This document shows positions 24,041-37,590 of a DNA stretch of 64,000 nt, piece after piece. A program made the position numbers and the translations under genes. The notes beneath the pieces are model-generated. The model made no database searches and was not told where the DNA came from. It saw only the letters and a program-made list of their open reading frames with translations. This stretch comes from Polytrichum commune (Eukaryota > Streptophyta > Polytrichopsida > Polytrichales > Polytrichaceae), in the NCBI GenBank assembly GCA_950295325.1, contig OX485809.1, positions 7,006,001-7,070,000 on the forward strand, written 5' to 3'. The first letter of the stretch is position 1; the number at the start of each line of letters is the position of its first letter.

Positions 24041-26396
24041 TGATCGACCATGCCCAAAAACTTCCCGGACACTACCTGGGACTTGTATTGCAAGTTGGGT
24101 CGAGCAAAAAGCTCAACCCAACTCTCAACCCAAGTCCCATGAAGATTTGGACGAACCAACCCATACACTCGTCCCTTGTTGGATGCCTAAACCCTTGCCT
24201 CCAAGGAACCACCAGTGTACAGGTTGTTTCGCCCAAACCGTCCCATGAATATGTTTTCATAGAATAATCAAGATCCAACTTCAACAACATACACCCATAT
24301 TTAAGTGAGACCCCATGTGAACGGGCTCTTATTTTCAAAAGAATCCGGTGTCTAATTTTAGAAGTAGTGTTTTTTGCCTCTATACAAAGAAGCATCTATA
24401 CAGCTCCGGTTAACATGAGACCCTCTCCCAACCCTTGAACGTGGAGCCAAGTTGAATGTCGAGCAACTCCTCACCTGCTCCATTGATTGACCCATCGGCA
24501 CCAATTATTGTCATACTTTATGTAATTTATTAAGTCCATTTGTGTGAACTAAGAAGTGATTCCTCACAATGTGGAAGCTTATAATAAGATGACGACTCGG
24601 GGGTTGGCCATGAAAGGCTACAATATAAACTAAGATATGAATAAAGGTTTTAGTGGGCCCAATTGACCTTTGAAGGCGGAAGCATTGACTCCTCACAACA
24701 ATGGACGTAAGGTTGACGTCAGTGTGTATGTTGGACAAATTTCATTTGACGTTCAACTGCAAATCCAAAGTGTAACGTGGCGTTTTCAAAAACGAAATTA
24801 AATGTCAATTGACATCTACATTTTATTCTAGAATGTCATCTAGATTTTGGGTTACACAATATTTTAGAAAAACTAGTATTTTGAGTGATCAAAATACATT
24901 CTTGATTTGTAACAAAAAAGAAAAGAAAAAAACTACTATCAATCGAGCGTAAGTGTCCTTATGTCTCGCATGTTTCTCCAAATGTTGAAGATGGGAGTCC
25001 AATTCATTGCATCCACTTCAAGCCCACAAAGAGAGACCCGCATAAGAGCATCAAGGGTCTTCGAGTTCAACCTACTGCGTAAGTGGCTTCTGATTGCATT
25101 TTGTTGGAAAATCCTCTCTCACAAATAGTGGTATTTGATGAAATGAGTATAAGTTGCTGCCAAAGTTGCATAAGTTTAGGCCAATTTGTGTGCCATTCCA
25201 AATTGCTACCACATATGCACCAAGCTTCAAATGTCATTTTGTTCTTAGACTCATGTCGAAGTGTTTTTATAAATTCCAGGAGTTCTCCCTAACACATGCT
25301 AATTTCTTCTTCAGTGTATTGAAACTTCAACAATATCCTTTCGAGCCACAATTCAGTGTTTATGATTCGGTCACTATCATCGCTTGGATAATTACGAGGG
25401 TTGAAAAATTTGGTTGCATTGAATATTGGAAGGTTTGGAATCATGATATGATCATTCACGACATGAACAACTTTTTGCACATAAGATGCACCCAATAATA
25501 TGCATGAATAATAAATAATAAATGCGTGAAAGCATGAATAATACGATCTTCTGTATTATTTTCATAACTCAACTGAAGATTTTCTGCAAATTCCTTGTGA
25601 TTTAATTTTTGGTTACAAACAAACCCAGGGAAACACTCAGGGAAGGTTTAAAATGTGACTTGTATATCATTTAGGTGTCTCATATAAGTTTTATTAAGAA
25701 AAACACATAGTTATTTCACTATACTTTAGGTGCATATTCACAATTGGATTAGGAGTGACGGTTAAAAGTTTAGAAATCACTCCATATCAGTACATGCAAT
25801 TGTGGCAGTCTCTCACTTCACTCTAATTACCCGGGCAATAGTATGGTGGCGGTTTCCTTTTAATTGGACCAAGTGTGGTGCACAAGCATAGGCACAGCCA
25901 TAGGCGATTGTCTTGCATGAATAACCAATTTTTGTCTCATTACCAATGCCAAGGGCACTTTGGTGTTGTCAATAGTCTTTTATTAATAATTTCATTTAGT
26001 GTAACTTGAAATGTCCGTGCAGTCATCCTTCCCGAATTACCAATCTTCCTTAATTAAAATGATGTTAATAATATTGTTTGAATATTGTCTTTTAGCTAGT
26101 CATGTCACCTTGAGATCACCATGCTTAGGTTGTGGCTTACGTGATCATAGCCTCTCCCACTCTTGAGCTCATTGGAAATGCTTGGAATGTTAAGGTCTCA
26201 CTTGACCTTTCAACCATCTCCTTAGACTATTGACTTTTCGCCTTCCTTCCTTCTTCCAGAGGATTGGTTTTGCTCGATTCATCCAGAGCATGCATGCTCT
26301 TACACAATATATAATATTGGAAGCAAAGAAATGTCACATCCATAATTTAGTGATTCTCACCATCTCTTAATTGCCTTTCAATTGTGCCCTCGACTA

Positions 26397-26709
26397 AGGT
26401 AGAGGGGCCCTTTCCCGCTCGAATTTCAGATTGCCATGTTCATTGGGGAGTTATTAAGGGGGAATCAATCTTGGAAGATGTGCAAAGTACATTGGAAATT
26501 GGACCAATTGGAATAATTACTTTTGGATTAATATTGAATTAGTTATGAATTTTGGAAGGAGAACTCATAGAGGTACCCAAAACCACTCACCCCAAAAATA
26601 TACACCATGATTACATAGAAATTTGAGGTTGGAAGCTATAATGTACCTCTTGTTTGGATAGGTCTAGTGAGCGGTTTAAGGACCCGAGCGGGAAAGGGCC
26701 CCTCTACCT
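26397..26709 (+). mobile_element. Family C MITE, 313 bp, copy 1
   Basis: Ends are near-perfect inverted repeats of about 25 bp (AGGTAGAGGGGCCCTTTCCC, then GCTCG) and are flanked by TA (26395-26396 and 26710-26711), the target of Tc1/mariner-type elements. The second copy, 37783-38095, is also exactly 313 bp, lies in the opposite orientation, and differs at only a handful of positions by eye. No coding frame. Inserted within the decayed hAT gene, so younger than it. Confidence 0.93.
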
Positions 26710-27945
26710 TATGATGGATAACACAAATTACATGGACTCATGAGTTCATAACTTGACATCATTCGTAATTGTTTTAGTCTGCGATGATGATTATCTAATC
26801 ACTACAGTTCCCTTAGGATTTCTTTGAAACCTTCTCCTCTAGCTCTTAGTATATGCATCTTCATGGCGATTTTATACTCAATCCCTACTCAGTTGATTGG
26901 CTCAATAGTATTTTCTTATATTTTTCAATCATAACCATTCATGACTATTGTATTACCCTTGCTTCAAGATTTCATGCTCTTCCTATGCTATCGTCTCATC
27001 ATATCTTTCAATCTCATAGTTTGTCATAGCCTCTAGATCTCTCACATCATACCTATCCATTCTGCAAAGGATAGGCGATCCATTTGCATCAGACTATAGC
27101 CATACATGCACTTTTACTTAGAGTGAGTCAAATCTGGGTATATTCGAATAACAAACACATATAATTGATCATTCATAGTTTCGAGATTTTCAAGCTATGG
27201 ACATTACACGACCCCTTTGAATATTGACGTTACCATAGACAATCGACTCAATGTGACTACAAAGAGGTTAAGAGTTTTGATATTATAATCGGAAGCAGTC
27301 AATGGTCCAGGAAATCACTCCCATGGAATAAGGTTGTAACACATATTATGGTCCAAGATAATCCCCACTTCAAAATACGGATCAATCCCTAATCCGAAAA
27401 CTCTCAAAAGTCTATTGTCCTTACAACCACTCTATCTACCTCTTTTAGACTCTCTCATTTTTTTCCCTCTCCTTCACACTTCCTAAGAAGTATTATATCT
27501 ACTTTTGAAGGATACAACTTCTCATATCATACTTTTGTCTTTTCAATTCTAATTTTTTCTATCTCCTAGACTATAACTTACATTCAACACATAATTATTA
27601 AAATAACCGATACTTTGGCTCCTTTTTACACTTAATTTCTTATTCAATAAAAACATAATAAAATTTCCTATTACATTCCCTCAAGAATATTTCCAAATTC
27701 TTGCTTGTACGACCAAACATAGGTCCATTCTCATATTAAAAATGACATGATAAATTTGAAATAGTGATATCGATGGTTGCACTAATAGTTGTAATATCAA
27801 CTATATCATATTGAAATTTGATATTCAATTCATTTAATTATTGTAAAACATCTACAAGCAAGTTCAAATAAGAATGGAATTCAAAAGAACACATGATATC
27901 ATACCAATATGGCTCTTCATCTTTGAATAATTCCAATAACGCCGG

Positions 27946-28002
27946 CATGCACTATAGTAAGTGGGTCATGACATTACCTCGAGAAAATCACTATAGTGCA
28001 TG
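27946..28002. repeat. Small foldback insertion in hAT pseudogene
   Basis: Perfect 13-bp inverted arms (CATGCACTATAGT at 27946-27958 and its complement at 27990-28002) enclose 31 bases. It lies where transposase similarity is interrupted. Confidence 0.7.
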
Positions 28003-28892
28003 AATTTATAAACCACTACATAATTTTTATCAAATACATCTTTCAACTATCATTTCAACTAGTTGTGTCGATTTTTACTACGGCCTACCTACTCATAAAC
28101 TTTGTTGGCAAAACAATCCAACATGTGAAACTTTGAAAAAACTCTAGTTGCATTGCTTGTAGCTAAAGCTTCACAATGCACAACACACTGTACATTTATG
28201 AAAGTTGGAACCTCTGCACGCATTCTAGCCGCTAGTCCCGTATGGTGTCCTATCATACTAGAATCCCCATCAGTGGCTAAAGCTACTTGCTAGAGAGGCA
28301 TCAAATGCATTTTCTCCAATAGTCTAGTGACAACCTCATACATAGATTCTATTGGACCATCTCGAAGAGCCAAAAGCTTAACAAATTTTGTAACACGAGG
28401 TATCTTCTTATTATTTGATAAATAAATAACTTAAAAAAATAAACATTATTCAAGAGTTTGAGCAATGACTTCATCTATCATCAAAGAATAAAATGAGGAG
28501 GATTGTACCTTTATTAAAAGTCCTTCATTGATATGCTTTGAAATTTCCCCAAAAAATTCCAACGTTGTATACCTTAAAGTATATAAGTCATATTCATCAT
28601 TAATAAGCATATTTGTAGTATGTAGTAATGAAAGCAATTGGCATGTGTCTTGATATCTCAAAATTAAACAATCTTCCATATCGTAGAATATAAAGCTTTC
28701 ATCACAATGATCATTTTTGATTGCTTTCTATCTAGCATGACATTTAGCCCTTGAATTACTAGAGGTGCATTTGCACATTAACAAAAATATACAATTTGCC
28801 AAGGAGCTACTAAATTTCTGTGGTTCACAATTTTTTCATGAAGCTTGACAACATTTTATTTGTTTTTATAAATTCTTGCAACCTATTACTAC

Positions 28893-29005
28893 AAGGAAAA
28901 CACAAAAAAAATGACTACGGCTATATGACTGGATATGACTGTCGGTCTAGGGCAGTCATGTTGAACCAAAGAGATGATTAGAAATGACTTTAGTCATCAT
29001 TCAAG
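28893..29005. mobile_element. CACTA-like terminal fragment
   Basis: TACTACAAGGAAAACAC resembles the CACTACAAGAAAA termini of plant CACTA elements, followed by repeated ATGACT/AGTCAT words (at least six in 100 bases), like subterminal repeats. The opposite end was not found. It interrupts the hAT transposase remnant. Confidence 0.4.
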
Positions 29006-29388
29006 TCCCCGATTTGGAATCTACACGTACTTTTTAGCAAATAACGCATTTCACAAATCATGTTGTTGGCCCATCATTTGGTTTGTAATGTAACAAACAT
29101 GGCCTATCAATTTTCCATGAAACCTTAAAAACTCTTCTATAGATTTGTTGATTGGGAATTACATAAGCATGTTCCCCATTTACATCATTCCCAACATTTT
29201 CACATGATTGAGTTCCACTTTTACTATCCATGTTGTGAGGTTTTTTAAAAACATTATTCAAGCCCCGGAGCGTGCCCGGAGCTTGTTGAGATAACTAAAC
29301 TAAAGGTTGAGATGAAACTCTTCCATCATACATCTTGTTCAAATTAAGTTGACGAACTCTTCCACGGTTGTTGTCACTTCCAGAAGCC

Positions 29389-32300
29389 ATATGTTATGTT
29401 TGCAAAATAAATAAATTCTATACATTTAATAGATATTTTAAAAATATCTAATGATCTACATAAAATTGACATGTCCAACCTTTACTTGAAACAATTTTCA
29501 ACAAAGTTCAGTTCACCTTTATAAAATGAAGAGTATGTTATTAGCATACAAGAAGAATTTATTTTGTTTCTTGAATTTATATGGGAAGTAGGTTCAAAAT
29601 GATACATGCAAATACACAAATGCAAAGTAATGTTCTATTACCAACAATGACAATATGAGAAAAAATGAACACATCACTAAAAATTCATGATGTCATTCAC
29701 TTCACATATAAATATCCTATTTATATACATACATACACAAACATATGTATGTTTCTTAAAAACAAAGCATAGATAAAAATATATATTATACCCAACTTTC
29801 AATCTTTCACCATTTTATATCACTAATAAAGAAAAACCATACACAATAGGGTTTTACCTAAGTAATATGTGCATATAAATTATGATTTGAGTTGATAAGC
29901 TTCAAGTTGTCCATTGGTCTAGTAGAGCCTTTCCGCTCTCCATCAATGTTTCTTATAGAACCATTTTCATGTTTTGGCAATGCCTTCAAAGACAACCCAC
30001 TTCTCAAGTTGTACCAAGTCTCTTGAATATAATGAGATGAATGGTCATATGCATTCATAAAATATGTATTTGAGAATCATATCCGTCTGCGCCTCCTTGA
30101 TGTAATATTGTCTTCTTGATACAAAGTACAGCTGGTAAAACAACACGAATTAAATTAATATATTGATATAATTTTGTAAAGGTCTTTGTAAACCTTGTAT
30201 AAAATTGATATTAGTTCAAGAATGTGTAAGCCTCTAACATATTAAGCTAAATTGAAAAATATGGATACATAAGTTCATATTGTTAGACAAGAAACAAGTT
30301 GTCCAACAAGATAATTGCACTACCCAACTAAACAGAGAAACAAGTTCAACATGATATAATTCACTTGAGAAATTTTTTTATGCAATCATATACAAATTGT
30401 ACGTTGCCAATTACAACTTTTGGTGCAATATACAAGTCTTTAAGTCAAGTGAGCCATTCACATACACCCGGGGCAACCAAAAACCTTTATCCCAACACAA
30501 ACGTACTTCTCGCACAAATTCAATCTACAACACTATTCAATCCACAAATTCAAATCCAATCCCTTCCATTTCATTCAAAATAAGAGTTTGTTTACTTTGA
30601 GCTGATATGAACCCGGAACAAAATCACAAAATCTCATTTGCATCATAATAAGCTAGGCTTCTAGCAATGTGATGATATACAACAAATTATGCCAAAAAGT
30701 GGGGTACCTCTAAGGTTTGCAAGCCACAAAAATTGTGTAGCCTTCCCGGTTACAAAAGGAAATTTCAAGAACAAGGCTAAACCCAAGTATGTAAATGGGT
30801 GTAGGAAGTTCTCTTACTATTATGGGTCATGTTTTCTAGATACTTGAGTTGCAGTGTATAACACTTAAGTTGCTTATTAATAAGTGTCATTTCAATTTCT
30901 AGCGTGTCAATTGACATGTGTTTTTTCTTCTTCAGCAATTACAGTACGTGTTTAACTTCTAAATTGTGCGTGTCAATTGATGTGCATCTTTTTGGTGAGA
31001 GTTTTTGTATGCCAAAAGTGAAAAATTTGCAAAAACTTTGTAAAAAATACAGCTTGGTTGATGTGTGTTATTGTAATACTCTTCTCTCTACAGCCACTCC
31101 TTGTAGGATATGAAACACATGATTATCTTAGTGAAAGATGATTAGTGAACTCAAATCATGCACACAACCATTTGAATCATAATTCTCATAGCTCATATGA
31201 ATATTCTATGTTTTATCAAATTGATTAATTTTTATGCTCATTTAGTGGTCATATCATAGGTCCTCCACAATGTCACATTGCTAATAGTGTTTCTTATCAT
31301 GTACACTATTTGCAAAAGCTCGTGAAAAAACATACACCAAATGCACAAAATACATACACAAAATACATCACCTACCTCATCCTAAATAAGAGAAAACTCA
31401 ACCACAAACATGCCCATGTGGACCCGCCGTAAGGCAACAACTGAGTAACACCCAACTATAATCCGTAGAAGAGCCCACCTCTCATAAGGGAGGAACTAAC
31501 CCTACCTTGAAGCTTGGTAACACAAGATCAAGATAAGGAAGAACGGGATCTAATTCACGTCAATGTACAAAAACATTGATGTTGATTTTATTTTATTTCT
31601 TACACAAGGTTAAACAATTGTGTAAAATTGGTAGAAATGTCTCGTTGGGCAATTGTCTATGCAAGTAATTTTTCTTTTTCTTTTATAATATGATGTTTGG
31701 TATAGGAAGTTAGAAATGAGGAGTAAGGTGAGAACATAAGGTTGACTTATTATATATGCATGATGGCAACTTATATATGCAAGTATATAATGTTCACTAA
31801 TCCCACCCTCCACTTACCTGACATACTTCAAATCAACATGTACATCACACCCGCTCAAAAGACACTAAATCGCCCAAACCTCCTCCCACTCCCCCATTCC
31901 AACATCATATCTAAGGTAACTGCACCCAATACCAACATTTGACCTAAAACCAACACGTAGATTCTTATACACTAGGTGTATATGAATCACAAAGATTTAC
32001 ACCATTTGAACATCTAACATAAGTGTGGAGTTTAGACCAAGGTTTAGGCCGCCTACTTTGAAATTTAAACCCTTAGAACTTTTGTGTATAGTGTCCAAAC
32101 AATGCATTTTTAGTGCATTGGAATTGTCTTGATATTGCACAAAATAAAAGTAAAAAAATCAAACATTATATTAATATGAATTATGTTGAGCACATGTTCT
32201 CACGGTCTTGGGTGTCTTGCCTACCCCCCTCGCCCTCCCATATCAACTCCACAACAAATCCCCCTCTTCCTTTTGCAAGCTACTAAATGGATTGGTCGTG

Positions 32301-33639
32301 ACTTTTCAATATTGCATAAGACGGAGATGAATGATCTACACAAAATCTGCATAGGTAGTCATTTTATCCACCCACACACCAACAATAACATACACCACCA
32401 ACTCCCATGCAAACCACCGTATTGGCATCCCTTCATCTCACACTAGACCAACAACATATTCTAAGAAATATTTAAATTACACATCCTACATCTTCACATA
32501 CGACCTCGACTCCCTCTATTTAATAGGTAATCATATGATGCCCCTCATCCCAAGACAACTACCCAAACAAACTTTTTAATAATCAAATCATTAACCTAAC
32601 ACTCCAACAAAAAGGCCACATAGCCCCCCTCCCCCCCCCCCCCCAATGAAGTCCAAGGACATATAAACATCCTAGGGAACAAATTTGTCAACAAACAAGC
32701 CAAAGTAAGAGCCGTAACCTACTTAGAGTGGGAGATAACACCAACCTCTGGAGTTGGTATGAATGAAGGACAATTCATCTTGATCACAGTTGCGAGCTCG
32801 TATCCGAAGCCCATACGGGTTTATTAAGCATGGTTATGGGACAAGTGCTATTGCCTCATGTCAAAGGTGGTCCCTATTAACAACAGTGACAAGGGTGCTT
32901 AGGGCCCATGTAAAAGAGGATTATGAGTTTTGATTGTTCATGTTGTGTATCTCAAGGGTAGTGGGTGTTGTGAGGACATGTTGTCCTGGCTCGGTGGTAA
33001 TTGTGTGGGGTTTGATTCCCATGGATAACTCATGGGGGTTTGGCTATCCTATTATGTAAGCTATTTGAGTGAGTTTGGGCATCGTGTTGTAGGATTCATT
33101 CTTGGGATTTTGTTGTGTGTATGTGCTTAGAGTGAGGAACACTAGTGGTTTTCCAAATTTTCTTTGTTGAGTATGAGTAGGGTGAGGGATTTGATAGCTA
33201 TGAGTGTATTTGTTGCATGCATGCATGTACGGGCATTACATGGACATAGCATTGTTTGAAAAGGTCGGTGATGTTGTTCGTGTATGTTGTGAGGATAGTG
33301 GGGGTTACACACCATCCAACATCTTCTAGTGTGTATATCATGGATTCATTTTTTTTGTTTTTTTCATGTTGGGCAATGGAACTGGGGTTGCGATCTTTGC
33401 ATAACATGTACTCAATTAACTATGGGCTCAAGTTTTGGGTGGTTTAGTGTGTGACCCTCTTTGAGGAGATGGTAGTGATCATAAGGATGTCATGTTTGAG
33501 TCTAGCAAGACATTGACATGGTCATGTGGTGCAAAGGCATGGGTATAACCATGTGGGGGATTGTCTTTTATTGGGGGTTAACTAGGTGGGTTCATGTGTT
33601 TGTTAGGAGTAACCTGCACATACATATCATGAGCCCAAT
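29389..33639. other. Intergenic AT-rich stretch
   Basis: No gene supported. About 31070-31290 is a reverse-orientation family A fragment ('ccttgtaggatatgaaaca', 'agctcatatgaatat'). A poly-C tract lies at about 32627-32644. From about 32930 to 33560 the plus strand is G/T-rich, then from 33600 C/A-rich, which suggests old coding retroelement sequence read from different strands. Confidence 0.35.
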
Positions 33640-34290
33640 CACCAACCATGCCACACCACCCCATTAAGGCACTTCTCCATTGGCCCACCCAACACTCCAC
33701 AAATAACCCACCCACACCTCAAAGCCTACATCCCAAGGTACTGAAAGCAACAAAAACCACCCCCAAATATCCACATGTAGCCTAGTGGAACAACCACCTA
33801 GAAAATCGAGCAAACCCTCTCCAATCACTTCTAGATGGCCCCAAATGCATATATACCCGAAATACATAAACTTTGAAACTTAGATTTGTCCAATACACAA
33901 GCAACCTACACAAACAAATCCTTCCAAAGCAAGCCAAACACCTATATAAGGGTGCTACCTGTACCCACCAAACAAACACGACATTTGGGTCCACATGCTT
34001 AGTATGTGTGACAACCCAACAATTAACAACAATACACATACAAATCAACACAATTGGGCAATGTGGTCAATTCACAAACCACTTCCTACTTCACTCCAAT
34101 ACCCCGAGGCCTTGTACTCGTGAATGCATGCACACATAAGGGCAAACATGATACAATACCATCTCCAACATGCTATTACCATGTCTTTGCACCACCTTAT
34201 GCTCATGTTGGCAATGTTCAAACCATACATCCTACTCTCATGACCCCCATCTCCCCACCACAACCACAATGTGAACAATAGAAGAAACAT
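33640..34290 (+). pseudogene. Probable degenerate LINE ORF2 C-terminal region
   Basis: In plus-strand frames broken by stops, a stretch around 33975-34090 reads as HDIWVHMLSMCDNP followed by HTNQHNWAMWSIHKPL, and around 34190-34250 as a short segment with A(M)FKPYIL. I recognise this combination as like the region downstream of reverse transcriptase in some plant non-LTR retrotransposons, but from memory of the family only. No reverse transcriptase core (YxDD) was found nearby. Confidence 0.4.
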
Positions 34291-35052
34291 AAATTATTTT
34301 AAATTCGTCAAATATACACTCTATCATGACAGAGACCCCAATGATGCATACAAACCAAAAACACGAAACACTATTCAACATCCCTAGATGATGTATGTTG
34401 GTTAGTACACCTTACCATTATCAAAGTAGGGTCTAATGTGACATCCACACTAACTGTATAGATGCCCTCCATAACCACCTAGGTTAGAAGTGTCCAACTT
34501 CATCAGTGACCAATCTTCAACACCGACATTTGCTCCCTTTATCGGTAGTTTCCATCCGTCAATGGGTTAGCATCCTAGCCTTGTTAGTGTGGATAACAAA
34601 ATTGTGATGTGTGAAGAAATAAGAATAAAAATACTAACTAACCATTGTATTGCCTACAAGGGTGCAATCATGGTAAAGTGGAAAACTCTTGATCCTTACA
34701 CATGTTCAAGTGAAAGTAATTCAAAAAATATAGTAATTTTGATTTTTGTGAAAAAAATCATAAACATCTTAAAAGACATATTGATCTACAAAGCCAAGCG
34801 ATTCATGTTGAAAAACAAATCTCAAAAAGTCCACATATTTTAGAAGATGGTGCAAGTGGGTGTGCAAGTGGTGATATTGAACAAGTAATTGTCAAAAAAA
34901 ATTGTTTAAAATATGATACAACTACATTGAATTGATGATTTTCTACAATAATATTTGATGATGACCTCAAGTGTGTAATGAATTCAAAAAATATGAAAAA
35001 TAAAATCAAGTTAAAAATAATTAAGGTCATGAGATTTATGTCCAAAACCATA

Positions 35053-35336
35053 CTCCCTTTGTCCCAAAATGATTGTCCTACTTCCCATATTTTTTGGTCC
35101 CAAAATGATTGTTTGGTTTATATGCCCGGCTAGAAATTTGAGGCGCAAAGTCAAATATTTTTGCGCCAAACTTTCTATATCAAGAAGTCTTTCGACACCG
35201 CAACTTCCGGGGGCGTTTTGGAGTAGTTGTTGTTTTCTATTTTAAGCATAATACATAGGAATACTTAGTCAATGGTCAGTGGGCCTTAATCTTGCCAAAG
35301 TTAGAAACGCGAACAATCATTTGGGGACAGAGGGAG
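35053..35336. mobile_element. Stowaway MITE
   Basis: A 284-bp element with ends CTCCCTTTGTCCCAAAATGA (left) and CTCCCTCTGTCCCCAAATGA (right, reverse complement), flanked by TA at 35051-35052 and 35337-35338. CTCCCTCYGT-type ends with a TA duplication define the plant Stowaway group. An internal relative of the left end (GGTCCCAAAATGATTGT) repeats at about 35096. Confidence 0.95.
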
Positions 35337-35676
35337 TATTTAGCTATTTGGTTTTGAGCTACTTTCTTTTTAGCTATGATAGGTTTTGAAGATTTCATCT
35401 TGGTATTCTACACTTGAGTACTTAACACAACAATACAGGTCCATGTGAAAAAAATATTCAAGTTAAACAACATTTTCTACTATTTTAAGGATTTTGACGA
35501 AAATAATAATTAAAAAAACTATTTTCTTAAGATATTGGAGCTCTTTCTTGGTCCACTTCACCATGGATGGTTGAGTTAATGCATTTGACTAACAAACAAA
35601 ATTTCTTGACCAATCCACCCATGCTCATGTCCAATACATTATACATTTCATTGCATAAAAGATGTCAACAAAATCT

Positions 35677-35957
35677 CATTTTTTTTTTTTGGCACAAATT
35701 GAAAATTCAATTGCAAAGAGAACCCAAAATACAACCAACCCGGCCGAAACAGTGCAGCCCGAGTGGAAATCAAGAAACAATGCACATATGAGGCCTATCC
35801 TTCCAAGTAACGACTAAGTTGCTCCGGGTCACAATAAGACCTTTGACCCCCCAAGTCAAATCAAATTTGTTAAGAATGTCATGGTAGACCACATCCGGGA
35901 CTTTTTCCAAGTCCCTAAATGTTTGTTTCCATTCAATCCTCCCGTAATCTTGCAAGA
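35677..35957 (-). mobile_element. Retro-insert with poly(A) and 13-bp target duplication
   Basis: A 281-bp insert on the minus strand ends in a 12-A tail (T run 35679-35690) and is flanked by an exact duplication GTCAACAAAATCT at 35664-35676 and 35958-35970. This is the hallmark of LINE-mediated retrotransposition. It contains an open stretch of about 60 codons (from about 35955 down to 35770) that I do not recognise. Its 3' end also occurs near 12837-12915, which favours the 3' end of a LINE family over a unique processed gene copy, but both remain possible. Confidence 0.85.
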
Positions 35958-36083
35958 GTCAACAAAATCTGTCAAATTCCATATAACATCATAGATCTCG
36001 AGCAATTATATGCATATGTGAACTCAACACTATCACGGTTAGAAGATTTGGAGATGCAAGACAACATTCAGTAACAGTGAGTG

Positions 36084-36350
36084 ACCTTAGTCCACCCAAC
36101 TATGGTGGGGGGTTCTTGGACCTCAAAGCCCTTTGGGGGGATACCATGTCCGGTATCTTCAAGGCACTAGTGACTAGCTAGGAAATTAGTATAGTGTGTC
36201 ACTATAGTGCCCATCCTCGGAAGGGGAGAGTAGTATTGCCCCAATGTCCCCTTGTCCGGTGGGCATCGGGTCATTGACATTACGAACGGACACTTTATTC
36301 ACGCCGGCCCCTTGCTAAAAAAAGGGACCGGAGTTTCTATCTATCTATCT
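36084..36350 (+). mobile_element. 5'-truncated SINE copy
   Basis: A 267-bp copy of the SINE at 1512-1875 lacking the tRNA-like head and starting in the body at 'accttagtccaccc'. Relative to the full copy it lacks a 16-bp internal block after 'cttggacc'. It ends in TCTA repeats. Target-site duplication: AACAGTGAGTG (36073-36083) and AACAATGAGTG (36351-36361), one mismatch. Confidence 0.9.
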
Positions 36351-36588
36351 AACAATGAGTGTGATGAAGGGAACCAGGTTATGTCTACACGACTAATTTT
36401 GAAGGGGGGCATACATTTGCATTATAACACCTACCCACATGTGTTCCCAAATACAAAACTCTAGTCTACTTCACACCCCTTATCAAAGTAACGAGTGTCA
36501 AATGAGGATTGAGACTTTGAGAATTTCTACAAAATATGCTTCGATTCATGCAAAATTCGATGTCATTGTGCTCATAACACGATAGCTA

Positions 36589-37113
36589 ATGCCCCCTTTC
36601 CCACTTGACTGTCGCTAAGCCTAAAAGTTGGTTCGAAAATCATGGCCTTCACACCATCGACATTTTCTAGTGCCGAGTCTAGTTGGCATATGATGTGGCA
36701 TGGTTTACAAGTGGAGGTTTTAAGCCTCAAGCACCGACCCTCCCATTGGTATCTAAACATGAGGCAAGATTATAGGACCTTTAAAAGTGTCGCCTCCTGA
36801 CCTTGTGATTGGTTGCTGTTTAGTCTTAGCTATGAGGGCATGAGGGGCCCCATTAACAAAAACCGATGGCAAGATAGATGAGTAGTAAAGCATTTGGGGA
36901 TGGGACAAAAACTACCCAACATGTCATTGCTTGGTAAATAAAACAATGAACATGTGTGAAAGCTACTTAACTAAAACCTACTTGAAAATCTCCAGAGCAA
37001 GTTCTTGTAGGTACATTGGGATAGCCGGATGCCTCCGCTATAACCGAGGGAGCTTTACCCGGTTTTTAGAAAAGACTTTGGTTATTTGATAAAGTCAGGT
37101 GGGAAGGGGACAT
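36589..37113. mobile_element. Family D inverted-repeat element, copy 2
   Basis: A 525-bp counterpart of 21493-22022 in the same orientation, with inverted ends ATGCCCCCTTTCCCACTTGA and (reverse complement) ATGTCCCCTTCCCACCTGAC. The internal 'gtgattggttgct.tttagtcttagctatgagggca' block and the 'cctccg(c/t)tataaccgagggagc' block are shared. Target duplication unresolved. Confidence 0.8.
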
Positions 37114-37433
37114 AAGTTCAATAAAATGTTTGATAGTATATAGCTCAAAGTGTTTGTCACACGTGTTTCTCGTTACACGATCCCCTTGGAAGCCGCACAC
37201 TTATACATGAAACACATTCACCTCATGCCCATGATGAAACACCTCACCGTGCAAATGCCGCCTCGAGAATCACCAACTTTCTCCAATGTATACTAACAAG
37301 CATCATTCACAATACCTTTATGATACACATGCCGAGAGAGTCTTTTGATGCATGCTCCGAAATTTGGTCATGATGAACTCATGCGTTTCCAACATCGATT
37401 CCACCAACACAAGGTACAACAAAGCCTCGAGTT

Positions 37434-37590
37434 CGAGAAATAACCGGTTGAAGTTCAAGACTTTGGGAAATGTATCGATTAATTTATAGGAATCTATATA
37501 AAAATATTCCCCGTATGAATGAAAGCAAAACCGGAAGATTATGTCAACATGTAACCGGGTGGATTTAGAATCACATGAATCTTGGCCGAC
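37434..37590 (+). repeat. Dispersed repeat family E copy
   Basis: Matches 23865-24040 through 'gaaataaccggttgaagttc', 'aggaatctata' and 'aacatgtaaccgggtggatt', continuing into 'agaatcacatg.atctt' and 'cccaaatacttcccgg', which also follow the first copy, so the repeat unit extends to about 37625. Confidence 0.6.

Larger units (their letters stand above)
24939..29388 (-). pseudogene. Broken hAT transposase gene (DUF4371-type)
   Basis: Read on the minus strand, pieces of one hAT-type transposase appear in the right order. The start is near 29388 (MASGSDNNRGRVRQ); about 29060-29270 resembles the approach to a TTF-type zinc finger; about 28445-28880 holds the FSLMIDE-like catalytic-region motif (seen as FYSLMIDEV); about 28060-28400 holds ATDGDSSMIGHHTG and CVVHCEALA, matching the family's 'GSDGASVM..' and 'HC.AH..A' blocks; about 27680-27900 holds a further helical block; about 24939-25500 is the C-terminal dimerisation domain (TICERGFS, DALMRVSLCGLEVD). 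Stops, frameshifts and insertions occur: a CACTA-like end near 28893-29005, a 57-bp foldback at 27946-28002, and about 2 kb including the MITE 26397-26709. Non-functional. Some gaps might be introns. Confidence 0.85.
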
